A stretch of DNA of 14,210 nt, from the NCBI GenBank assembly GCA_023432885.1, contig JAEZEU010000089.1, positions 1 to 14,210 on the forward strand, given 5' to 3'. The position numbers were made by a program, and so were the translations under genes. Shown piece by piece: positions 7,442 through 14,210 of the stretch; the stretch's first letter is position 1, and each line of letters opens with the position of its first letter. The notes beneath the pieces were generated by a model. That model did not search any database, was not told the origin of the DNA, and was given only the letters and a program-made list of their open reading frames with translations. Source of the DNA: Pseudomonadota bacterium. GTDB taxonomy: Bacteria > Pseudomonadota > Alphaproteobacteria > Rhizobiales > Xanthobacteraceae.

Positions 7442-7487
7442 TCGGTGGGTTTTCTGAATGAGGGCGTCCGACTGTTGGGAAAGCAAT

Positions 7488-7604
7488 TCAAGTTCCGGTG
7501 GATAGTCCAGCGCCCCGCGACAGGATCAATCCGCGGTCGCACAGATACAGAGCTTCGGCGTGCTGAATTGCGTTAGACTGCGCAGATGAGTGGAACAAAG
7601 CCAT
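7488..7604 (-). CDS. Possible small antisense ORF, 38 residues, unrecognised
   Basis: On the minus strand an ATG at 7604-7602 opens a 38-codon frame that ends with TGA at 7490-7488. It begins MALFHSSAQSNAIQHAEA and continues with YLCDRGLILSRGAG. It occupies most of the gap between the hydrolase and the mpaB-like gene and overlaps the start of the latter by 19 bases in antisense. A purine-rich GAAGGGGG directly abuts the ATG, too close for a good ribosome-binding site. Third positions are only moderately GC-rich, weaker than in the sure genes. It could be a real small protein, the remnant of a longer gene, or chance. Confidence 0.2.
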   Translation of the reverse strand: MALFHSSAQSNAIQHAEALYLCDRGLILSRGAGLSTGT

Positions 7605-8581
7605 CCCCCTTCGTTTCGCACAGGTCGCGTTTGGTTTCCCAAAGCGACCTGGAGACCGCTCTTGATCTAGTCCGGGGCCGTGCCGCCGGATCGGTTGAGG
7701 GGGTTTTTGGCCCAGCTTCGATGATTTGGCGGATCGACAGAGAAGCGGTTATCTTTTTGGGTGCCGGGCGTGCCTTGCTGCTTCAGCTGGCGCATCCTTG
7801 GGTCGCGGCCGCCATCGTCGAACACTCTCGAACCTTCTCGGATCCGATCGGTCGCTTCCATCGAACCTTCGACGTCGTGTTCACGATGGTGTTCGGCTCA
7901 CTCGACAAGTCCATTGCCGCTGCCCGACGCCTGCATCAGCGTCACGCCGCGATCGTCGGCCACCTGCCGGAAGCAATCGGCCCGTTCGAGAGGGGGTCAT
8001 CCTATCGCGCCAACGAGGTCGCCGCGTTGCGCTGGGTCCACGCTACCCTCGTCGAGACCGCTCTCATCGTACACGACATGATTTTACCTCCGTTCTCGGT
8101 AGAAGAGCGTGAGCGATATTGGGCCGAATGCCGGCTTTACGGAGCATTGTTCGGGCTGGCGTCGGACGACTTGCCGGTGGATTGGGAATCATTCGCCGCT
8201 TACAGCACGGCCATGATGCAATCCGATATTTTGTCCGTCAGCACCGCTGCACGCGAGGTGGCAGGACAAATCTTCGCCGGCGGACGGCCATGGTTGCGGC
8301 CACCGCGCTGGTACTGGGCTCTCAGTGCCCAACTGCTGCCGGACCGATTGCGCACGGGCTTCGGATTCGCCGTGGATGAAAGTGACAGGAGAGCCACAGA
8401 ACGCGCGCTTGCGCGCATCAGGCGCGTGTATCCCAAAATACCGACTCGCGTTCGCTACGTCGGTCCCTATCAGGAGGCTCAGGCCCGGCTCCGAGGAAAG
8501 CCGCGGCCCGACTGGGCAACCCGATGTCTTAACAGAGCCTGGATCGGACGGCCGCGGTTGGATGACAGCCGCGGCAAATGA
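7586..8581 (+). CDS. MpaB-family (DUF2236) oxygenase-like protein
   Basis: A 331-residue protein with the DUF2236 signature seen in the fungal oxygenase MpaB and, more distantly, in latex-clearing proteins. That relationship suggests a haem-dependent oxidase or oxygenase. Visible family features are IDREAVIFLGAGRALLLQLA followed by HP (about residues 50-71), then DPIGRFHRTFD (86-96) and a later WVHATLVET (W150-V151-H152). In this family the histidines, arginines and threonines of these motifs are candidates for haem and active-site residues. That is known of the family and not shown here. No signal peptide is evident, so a cytoplasmic place is likely. ATG 7586 has no clear Shine-Dalgarno, so translation may be weak or the start may differ. 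Base composition is lower in GC than in the fad operon (36/60 in 7681-7740 against 45/60 in 10681-10740). The substrate is unknown. Confidence 0.82.
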   Translation: MSGTKPSPFVSHRSRLVSQSDLETALDLVRGRAAGSVEGVFGPASMIWRIDREAVIFLGAGRALLLQLAHPWVAAAIVEHSRTFSDPIGRFHRTFDVVFTMVFGSLDKSIAAARRLHQRHAAIVGHLPEAIGPFERGSSYRANEVAALRWVHATLVETALIVHDMILPPFSVEERERYWAECRLYGALFGLASDDLPVDWESFAAYSTAMMQSDILSVSTAAREVAGQIFAGGRPWLRPPRWYWALSAQLLPDRLRTGFGFAVDESDRRATERALARIRRVYPKIPTRVRYVGPYQEAQARLRGKPRPDWATRCLNRAWIGRPRLDDSRGK

Positions 8582-8792
8582 AGCTCTCGTCAAGCGCTAT
8601 CTCCAGGGCGCCTCTCGATGTCCAGCCCGCAGCCGAGCGAGCGTTTTCAGGAACGAAATCCGCCGCTTGCTGTTAACAAACGGCAACTACGGCCGCGTCA
8701 ATTTCGCTCCTTTTTCAAAGCGAAGTGTTCACCCGGGGCAGGCACTTTCAGCTAAAATCCCGTCATCAGCGCCGAACCCATGAGGATGCGCC
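8582..8792. other. Intergenic region upstream of the fad operon (probable promoter region)
   Basis: This 211-base gap is the longest in the window and should hold the promoter of the fadE operon. It contains a perfect 8-bp palindrome, TGTTAACA, at 8671-8678, and a possible -10 element, TAAAAT, at 8753-8758. No convincing -35 box sits at 16-18 bases. TGTTAACA could be part of an operator, but its arms do not extend, so this is only a suggestion. A 32-codon ORF from ATG 8578, overlapping the mpaB-like stop, is visible and judged not coding. Confidence 0.35.
8782..8786 (+). promoter_or_regulatory. Ribosome-binding site of fadE
   Basis: GAGGA lies 6 bases before ATG 8793. Nearby upstream ATGs at 8780 and 8786 are out of frame with fadE, so 8793 is the start. 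Confidence 0.7.
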
Positions 8793-11060
8793 ATGAGCTT
8801 TCGCCGCGACTACATCACCAAGCCGATCTTCTCCTTTGCCCGCGGCGTGTTGCCGCGGATGTCGGATACCGAGCGTGAGGCGCTTGAGGCGGGCGATGTG
8901 TGGTGGGACGCCGATCTCTTCACCGGCAATCCCGATTGGTCGAAGCTGCTTGCCAATGAGCCTGCGGCGCTGACGGACGAGGAAAAAGCCTTCCTCAAAG
9001 GCCCCGTCGACGAGTTCTGCGCCATGCTCGACGACTGGAAGATCAACTGGGAATGGCGCGACCTTCCGGGCGAAGCCTGGGACTTCGTCAAGAAGCACAA
9101 GTTCTTCGGCATGATCATCCCGAAGGAATTCGGCGGGCTCGGCTTCTCGCCCTACGCGCATTCGGAAGTGGTGAGAAAACTGTCGTCGCGTTCGCTAGCG
9201 GCGGCCGTCACCGTGATGGTGCCGAACTCGCTTGGGCCGGGCGAACTCCTGATGCGCTTCGGCACCAAGGAGCAGCAGGACCGCTGGCTGCCGCGCCTCG
9301 CCGATGGCCGCGACATTCCCTGCTTCGGGCTGACCAGCCCCGAGGCGGGCTCGGATGCGGCCTCGATGATCGACGAGGGCGTGATCTGCAAGGGCACGTT
9401 CGAGGGCCGCGAGGTGATCGGCCTCAAGCTGACCTGGCACAAACGCTACATCACGCTGGGTCCGGTCGCAACGCTGCTGGGTCTCGCATTCAAGGCCTAT
9501 GACCCCGATCATCTCGTCGGCCAGGAGGAAGATCTTGGCATCACCGTCGCGCTGATCCCCACGCATCTTCCGGGCGTCGAGATCGGCCGCCGGCACCTGC
9601 CGGCGATGCAGGTGTTCCAGAACGGTCCGAACCGGGGCCGCGACGTTTTCATTCCGCTGGAATACGTCATCGGCGGCAAGGAGCGGCTCGGGCAGGGCTG
9701 GAAAATGCTGATGACGGCGCTCGCCGCCGGCCGCGGCATCTCGCTGCCGTCATTGTCGGCCGCAGGCGCCGCCTATGCCGCGCGCACCACGGGCGCCTAC
9801 GCGCGTATCCGCGAGCAATTCGGCATCTCCATCTCGAAGTTCGAGGGCATCGAGGAGCCGCTCGCCCGGATCGCCGGGACCGCCTATCTGCTCGACGCTG
9901 CGCGAAGGCTCACCTGCGCCGCTCTCAACCAGGGCCATCATCCCGCAGTCATCTCCGGGATCATGAAGCTGCATGCCACCGAGCGCATGCGCATCGTCAT
10001 CGACGACGCCATGGACATTCATGGCGGCAAGGCCGTGATCGACGGCCCGCAGAATTACATGGGCAGCCTTTACCGCGCGGTGCCGGTCGGCATCACCGTG
10101 GAGGGCGCCAACATCCTGACCCGCAATCTGATCGTATTCGGGCAGGGCGCCATCCGCGCGCATCCGTATCTGCTCGCCGAGATGAATGCGCTGCGCGACG
10201 AGGATCGCACGCGCGGACTGGAAGAATTCGACAAGTCGCTATGGAGCCATGTCAGCCACAGCTTCAAGACGTTGTTCCGCGCCTGGGGCCGCAGCTGGAG
10301 CGGCGGCCTGTTTGCGCCGGCGCCCGATGCGGGCGAGGCCACGCGCTTCTACCGGCAGCTGTCGCGCTACTCCTCGGCCTTCGCGCTCACCGCCGATATG
10401 GCGCTGCTCACGCTCGGCGGTGCGCTCAAGCGCAAGGAGATGCTCTCGGCGCGGCTTGGCGATATCCTTTCCGAGCTGTACCTGCTTTCCGCCGCGCTGA
10501 AGCGCTGGGAAGAGGAAGGCCGGCAAAGGTCCGATTTCGCTGCGCTCGAATGGTGCATGGCAAGCGGTTTCAAGACGATCGAGAACCGGCTCGCGGAAAT
10601 TCTCGGCAATCTGCCGAACCGCTTCGTCGCCGTGATCCTGAAGTTCGTCCTGCAGCCGTGGGGCGCCCGCGTGCTTGGGCCGAGCGACCGCGTGGTGCAC
10701 GAATGCGCCCAGCTCATCCTCGAGCCGTCGGCGGCGCGCGATCGCCTGACCTCCGATCTTTCGCATGTCGCGGACGACGGCGGCCTGGCGCGGCTGGAGA
10801 AGGCGTTCCGCCTGGTTGCGGCGTCGGAGGACATCCGCAAGCGACTGCATGCCTCGCGCATCCGCGACTGGCAGGAAGCGGTGAAGAAGGGCGTCATCAC
10901 GCAAGCAGAAGGCGAGAAACTTGCAGCCGCGCATGAAGCCGTCATGAAGGTGATCGAGGTGGACGATTTCGCGCCCGAGGCGCTGTCGCCGATTTACAGA
11001 AAGAGCGACAACGTGCATCAATTCTTCATGGAGCTGGGTGAGCAGAGGGCGGCGAGTTGA
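8793..11060 (+). CDS. fadE: Acyl-CoA dehydrogenase, FadE type (with DUF1974 C-terminal domain)
   Basis: A 755-residue FAD enzyme that makes the trans-2-enoyl-CoA in the first step of fatty-acid beta-oxidation. It follows E. coli FadE as I recall it over almost its whole length: DVWWDADLFTGNPDW near the start, MVPNSLGPGELL, CFGLTSPEAGSDA from residue 177, LTWHKRYITL, and GVEIGRRHLPAMQVFQNGP. The segment TVEGANILTRNLIVFGQGAI carries the likely catalytic base E437. Domain order is acyl-CoA dehydrogenase N-terminal, middle and C-terminal parts to about residue 460, then DUF1974 from about 470 (ATRFYRQLSRYSSAFALTAD, LKRKEMLSARLGDILSELY). E. coli FadE has about 65 extra N-terminal residues that are strongly hydrophobic. 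This protein lacks them and starts at the equivalent of the following soluble part. Its stop overlaps the thiolase ATG by one base, so the genes are likely co-transcribed and translationally coupled. Confidence 0.95.
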   Translation: MSFRRDYITKPIFSFARGVLPRMSDTEREALEAGDVWWDADLFTGNPDWSKLLANEPAALTDEEKAFLKGPVDEFCAMLDDWKINWEWRDLPGEAWDFVKKHKFFGMIIPKEFGGLGFSPYAHSEVVRKLSSRSLAAAVTVMVPNSLGPGELLMRFGTKEQQDRWLPRLADGRDIPCFGLTSPEAGSDAASMIDEGVICKGTFEGREVIGLKLTWHKRYITLGPVATLLGLAFKAYDPDHLVGQEEDLGITVALIPTHLPGVEIGRRHLPAMQVFQNGPNRGRDVFIPLEYVIGGKERLGQGWKMLMTALAAGRGISLPSLSAAGAAYAARTTGAYARIREQFGISISKFEGIEEPLARIAGTAYLLDAARRLTCAALNQGHHPAVISGIMKLHATERMRIVIDDAMDIHGGKAVIDGPQNYMGSLYRAVPVGITVEGANILTRNLIVFGQGAIRAHPYLLAEMNALRDEDRTRGLEEFDKSLWSHVSHSFKTLFRAWGRSWSGGLFAPAPDAGEATRFYRQLSRYSSAFALTADMALLTLGGALKRKEMLSARLGDILSELYLLSAALKRWEEEGRQRSDFAALEWCMASGFKTIENRLAEILGNLPNRFVAVILKFVLQPWGARVLGPSDRVVHECAQLILEPSAARDRLTSDLSHVADDGGLARLEKAFRLVAASEDIRKRLHASRIRDWQEAVKKGVITQAEGEKLAAAHEAVMKVIEVDDFAPEALSPIYRKSDNVHQFFMELGEQRAAS

Positions 11061-12343
11061 TGGCGCGACCGGTTTTCATCATCGACGGCAGCCGGACGCC
11101 GTTCATCAAGGCTCGCTCGGGCCCGGGCCCTTTCACCCCCGTCGATCTCGCCGTGCAATGCGGCAGGCCGCTGCTGGCGCGGCAGCCCTTTGCGCCCACG
11201 GCATTCGATCAGGTGATCCTCGGCTGCGTCAACGTCATTGCCGACGAGATGAATCCTGCCCGCGTCGCCGCGCTGCGGCTCGGGATGGGCGAGAAAATGG
11301 TCGCCTTCACCGTACAGATCAATTGCGGCTCCGGCATGCAGTCGATCGACACAGCTTACCGCTATATCCGCGAAGGCGTGTCCGACCTGATCCTGGCGGG
11401 CGGCGCCGAAGCGCTGAGCCACGCGCCGTTGGTCTGGCCGCAGGGCGGCGTGCGCTGGTTTGCCGGCCTTGCCGGCGCGAAAGGGCTGGCTGCGAAGATC
11501 ATGGCGGCGCTGAAGGTGAAGCCTTCCTATTTCAAGCCCATTATCGGCCTCGAGCGCGGGCTCACCGATCCCATCACCGAGCTCAACATGGGCCAGACGG
11601 CGGAAGTCGTCGGCCAGCTCTTCGGCATCACCCGCGAGCAGTCGGACGCCTACGCTGCCGAGAGCCATCAGCGGCTGGCCCACGCGCAAAAAGAAGGTTT
11701 TCTGAAAGGCGAGATCGAGACCGCGTTCTCCCGCGACGGCAAGTATTATGACCATGACGACGGCGTGCGCCCCGACTCGACTCCGGAGTCGCTGGCGAAA
11801 CTTAGACCCGTGTTCGAGCGGCCATGGGGCCAGGTCACCGCCGGCAACTCGTCGCAGATCACCGACGGCGCCTCCTGGGTGATTCTTGCATCCGAAGAGG
11901 CGGTCGCGAAGCACGGGCTGACGCCCAAGGCGGCTATCGGGGACAGCCAGTGGGCGGCGCTCGATCCCTCCATCATGGGGCTCGGCCCCGTGCTTTCGGC
12001 GACGGCCCTGCTCAAGCGCAATGATCTCAGCTTGCAGGATGTCGAGACCTGGGAGCTGAACGAGGCTTTCGCGACGCAAGTGCTCGGTTGTCTTGCGGCC
12101 TGGAAGGACGACAGGTTCTGCAAGGAAGTACTCGGCCTCGACGGTGCGGCCGGCGAGATCGATCGCGCCAAACTCAATGTTGACGGCGGCGCCATCAGCC
12201 TCGGCCATCCCGTCGGCAGCTCGGGCAATCGCATCGTGCTGCATCTCGTCAACGCCATGAAGCGGTTGGGCACGCGCCGCGGCATCGCCACCGAGTGCAT
12301 CGGCGGCGGGCAGGGCGGCGCCATGCTGATCGAGATGGTGTGA
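11060..12343 (+). CDS. Acetyl-CoA C-acyltransferase (thiolase), beta-oxidation type
   Basis: A 427-residue thiolase, the last step of beta-oxidation: it splits 3-ketoacyl-CoA with CoA to acetyl-CoA and a shortened acyl-CoA. The catalytic residues are all present: C89 in INCGSGMQS, H383 in GGAISLGHPVGSSG, and C413 in ECIGGGQGGAM. The motifs NEAFA and GNSSQITDGAS are also intact. ATG 11060 is preferred because it gives a TGATG overlap with the fadE stop. An in-frame TTG at 11057 would add one residue. The purine-rich GAGGG near 11045-11049 may serve as ribosome-binding site. Its length and its place before the hydratase/dehydrogenase gene match FadI of E. coli fadIJ, whereas NEAFA and CIGGGQG are more like other thiolases. 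I therefore give no symbol. Confidence 0.93.
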   Translation: MARPVFIIDGSRTPFIKARSGPGPFTPVDLAVQCGRPLLARQPFAPTAFDQVILGCVNVIADEMNPARVAALRLGMGEKMVAFTVQINCGSGMQSIDTAYRYIREGVSDLILAGGAEALSHAPLVWPQGGVRWFAGLAGAKGLAAKIMAALKVKPSYFKPIIGLERGLTDPITELNMGQTAEVVGQLFGITREQSDAYAAESHQRLAHAQKEGFLKGEIETAFSRDGKYYDHDDGVRPDSTPESLAKLRPVFERPWGQVTAGNSSQITDGASWVILASEEAVAKHGLTPKAAIGDSQWAALDPSIMGLGPVLSATALLKRNDLSLQDVETWELNEAFATQVLGCLAAWKDDRFCKEVLGLDGAAGEIDRAKLNVDGGAISLGHPVGSSGNRIVLHLVNAMKRLGTRRGIATECIGGGQGGAMLIEMV

Positions 12344-12345
12344 CG

Positions 12346-14210
12346 ATGGCTGAAAAGATCATGGACGTGCTGGGCGAACGCGTGCTCGAACTCGGACCGA
12401 ATCCCGACGCCGGCCGGCCCTATCGGGATTTTCGCCTCACCCGCGACAGCGATGGCGTTGCCTGGCTGCTGTTCGACCGGGCGGATTCCAGCGCCAACAC
12501 GCTGTCGGCGGAAATGATCGAGGAGCTTGATCGTATCCTGACGGAGCTGGAGACGAACCGCCCGACCGGCATCGTCATCCGCTCGGCCAAGACCTCAGGC
12601 TTCATCGCCGGCGCCGATGTCAATGAATTCCGCGGCGCCAGCGATCCAAGAGAGGTCGAGAGGGCAATCGGCCGCGCCCACGCGGTGGTGGACCGGCTGG
12701 AAGCCCTGCGTATCCCGACGGTGGCCGTCATCCACGGATTTTGCCTCGGCGGCGGCCTCGAGATCGCGCTCGCCTGCCAGATGCGCATTGCCATCTCGGA
12801 TGCGCGCTTTGGCTTTCCCGAGGTGATGCTTGGCCTGCATCCCGGCCTGGGGGGCACCGCGCGCTTGACCTCGCTCATCAATCCCATGCAGGCGATGACG
12901 CTGATGCTGACGGGCCGTACCATCGATGCGCGACGGGCTAAGTCGCTCGGCCTTGTCGAGGCCGTATGCGAGGAGCGCCACGTTCGCAATGCGGTGAAGG
13001 ACGCGGTTTCCGGCAAGCTCAGGCGCATCAGGAGGGCGAGTCTGCTCAATCTCGGCCCGGTCCGCCGCTTCCTCGCCAGTCGGATGCGGCGCGAAGCGGA
13101 AAAAGCCGCACCGCACGAGCATTATCCCGCGCCTGATGCCTTGATTGACCTCTGGGAGCGCCACGGCGGCGACAAGGCCGCGATGCTGGCGGCGGAGAAG
13201 ACGTCGTTCGCCTATCTGATGGTGACGCCGACCGCACAGAACCTGATCCGCGTCTTCTTCTTGCGGGAGCAGATGAAGAAGCTTGCAGGAAGCGGCAACA
13301 GGATCGCGCACGTCCACGTCATCGGCGCGGGCGCCATGGGCGGCGATATCGCCGCCTGGTGCGCCGGGCAGGATCTGCGTGTCACGCTCGCCGACATGAA
13401 GCCGGAGCCTATTGCATCCGCGGTGAAACGCGCCGCCGATCTCTTCGGCAAGATCCTCCGCAAACGAACCGCTTCGCGTGACGCGCTCGATCGCCTGATT
13501 CCGGACATGGCGGGCGAGGGCGTGCGGGGCGCCGACCTCGTCATCGAGGCAGTGCCCGAAAAGCTCGAGCTGAAGCAGAAGGTCTATGCAGCGATCGAGC
13601 CGAAGATGAAGCCGGGCGCGATGCTCGCCACCAATACGTCGAGTATTCCGCTGCAGGATCTGCGCACCACCTTGCAAAGGCCGGAGCGGCTGCTCGGCCT
13701 GCATTTCTTCAATCCGGTGTCGCGGCTGCAGCTTGTCGAGGTCGTCAGCCATGACGGCACCGACGCACAGCTCATTAAGGAGGCGCTTGCATTCGTCGGC
13801 GCCATCGACCGCCTGCCGCTGCCGGTGAAGAGTTCTCCGGGCTTTCTCGTCAACCGCGCGCTGACGCCCTACATGCTCGAAGCGATGGTGATGCTGGACG
13901 AGGGCATCGGCCAGACCGTCATCGATGCGGCCGCGAAGAAATTCGGCATGCCGATGGGGCCGATCGAACTCGCCGACCAGGTCGGCCTCGACATCTGCCT
14001 CGATGTCGGCGACATGCTGCGCTCGAAATTCGGCGACGCGCTGCCGCCGACGCCCGCCTGGCTGCGCGAGAAGGTCATGCGCGGCGAACTCGGCCGCAAG
14101 ACAGGCAAGGGCTTTTACGTCTGGAAGGACGGCAAGCGCGAAATGCCGGTGGGCACGCAGCGGCAGGGGGCATCGCAAGCTCCGCCGGAGCCGACGCCGG
14201 AGATGATCGA
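12346..14210 (+). CDS. fadJ: Bifunctional enoyl-CoA hydratase / 3-hydroxyacyl-CoA dehydrogenase (FadB/FadJ type), cut at right edge
   Basis: This is the alpha subunit of the fatty-acid oxidation complex, carrying the hydration and NAD-dependent dehydrogenation steps. It starts 2 bases after the thiolase stop (MAEKIMDVLGERVLEL) and is still open at the window end with 621 codons, so the last part is missing; family members have a little over 700 residues. The N-terminal hydratase domain shows FIAGADVNEF and GFCLGGGLE with catalytic E139, then FGFPEVMLGLHPGLGG with E159, the same 20-residue spacing as the two glutamates of E. coli FadB. The dehydrogenase has a Rossmann GAGAMG at 327-332, NTSSIPLQDL, and the His-Glu pair H453 in GLHFFNPV and E465, 12 apart as in FadB. 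SPGFLVNRALTPYM and GMPMGPIELADQVGLD mark the C-terminal dehydrogenase domain. The symbol follows the thiolase-first gene order of fadIJ; fadB would be an equally fair name. Confidence 0.93.
   Translation, partial: MAEKIMDVLGERVLELGPNPDAGRPYRDFRLTRDSDGVAWLLFDRADSSANTLSAEMIEELDRILTELETNRPTGIVIRSAKTSGFIAGADVNEFRGASDPREVERAIGRAHAVVDRLEALRIPTVAVIHGFCLGGGLEIALACQMRIAISDARFGFPEVMLGLHPGLGGTARLTSLINPMQAMTLMLTGRTIDARRAKSLGLVEAVCEERHVRNAVKDAVSGKLRRIRRASLLNLGPVRRFLASRMRREAEKAAPHEHYPAPDALIDLWERHGGDKAAMLAAEKTSFAYLMVTPTAQNLIRVFFLREQMKKLAGSGNRIAHVHVIGAGAMGGDIAAWCAGQDLRVTLADMKPEPIASAVKRAADLFGKILRKRTASRDALDRLIPDMAGEGVRGADLVIEAVPEKLELKQKVYAAIEPKMKPGAMLATNTSSIPLQDLRTTLQRPERLLGLHFFNPVSRLQLVEVVSHDGTDAQLIKEALAFVGAIDRLPLPVKSSPGFLVNRALTPYMLEAMVMLDEGIGQTVIDAAAKKFGMPMGPIELADQVGLDICLDVGDMLRSKFGDALPPTPAWLREKVMRGELGRKTGKGFYVWKDGKREMPVGTQRQGASQAPPEPTPEMI

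Noticed and set aside
8578..8676. A 32-codon ORF overlapping the mpaB-like stop codon by ATGA
   Set aside because: Its composition is Ser- and Ala-rich without pattern, there is no ribosome-binding site apart from the overlap, and it ends within the likely promoter region.
8325..8783. A 152-codon + strand frame across the end of the mpaB-like gene and the gap
   Set aside because: It overlaps the real gene for most of its length and shows no conserved features; it is a chance continuation into the gap.
12595..14178. A 527-codon minus-strand open frame opposite the fadJ gene
   Set aside because: It is the antisense shadow of a hydratase/dehydrogenase whose catalytic residues are all in place on the + strand.
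1..14210. Search for CRISPR arrays, insertion sequences, tRNA or rRNA genes, phage or toxin-antitoxin genes
   Set aside because: No regularly spaced repeats, transposase motifs, tRNA-like folds or paired small genes were seen on reading both strands.

Overview
The window reads as ordinary chromosome of a GC-rich alphaproteobacterium, most likely of the Bradyrhizobium/Rhodopseudomonas group. That assignment is inference. It rests on strong G/C bias at third codon positions, short dispersed palindromes of a kind I associate with Bradyrhizobium, and the style of the encoded proteins. All convincing genes lie on the + strand, and no intergenic stretch exceeds about 210 bases. I found no mobile element, CRISPR array, tRNA or rRNA.

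Region 1 (1-4665) is an RND efflux locus. It holds the 3' part of a membrane-fusion adaptor gene, a complete RND inner-membrane pump of 1046 residues, and a TetR-family regulator 20 bases downstream on the same strand. A repeat-like element separates the adaptor and pump genes. No outer-membrane channel gene is visible.

Region 2 (4666-8792) carries four separately spaced genes: an FMN-binding flavin reductase, an exported L,D-transpeptidase with a peptidoglycan-binding domain, a membrane-anchored or secreted alpha/beta hydrolase, and an MpaB-family (DUF2236) oxygenase-like protein. The flavin reductase and the L,D-transpeptidase both appear to use TTG starts. The apparent ATG of the flavin reductase lies in a palindromic repeat. 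The gaps hold a second palindromic repeat, a strong 16-bp hairpin and a possible terminator.

Region 3 (8793 to the right edge) is a tightly packed fatty-acid beta-oxidation operon. Its order is fadE-type acyl-CoA dehydrogenase, thiolase, then a bifunctional enoyl-CoA hydratase/3-hydroxyacyl-CoA dehydrogenase cut by the window edge. The junctions are a 1-base overlap and a 2-base gap. Together these three proteins cover all four steps of one beta-oxidation cycle.

I looked for a new biological system and do not see one. The points worth a second look are the repeat-derived false start codon, the 16-bp hairpin, the Lys-to-Arg change in the RND proton-relay region, the regulator's placement, a small antisense ORF, and the FadE that lacks the N-terminal hydrophobic segment of the E. 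coli enzyme.
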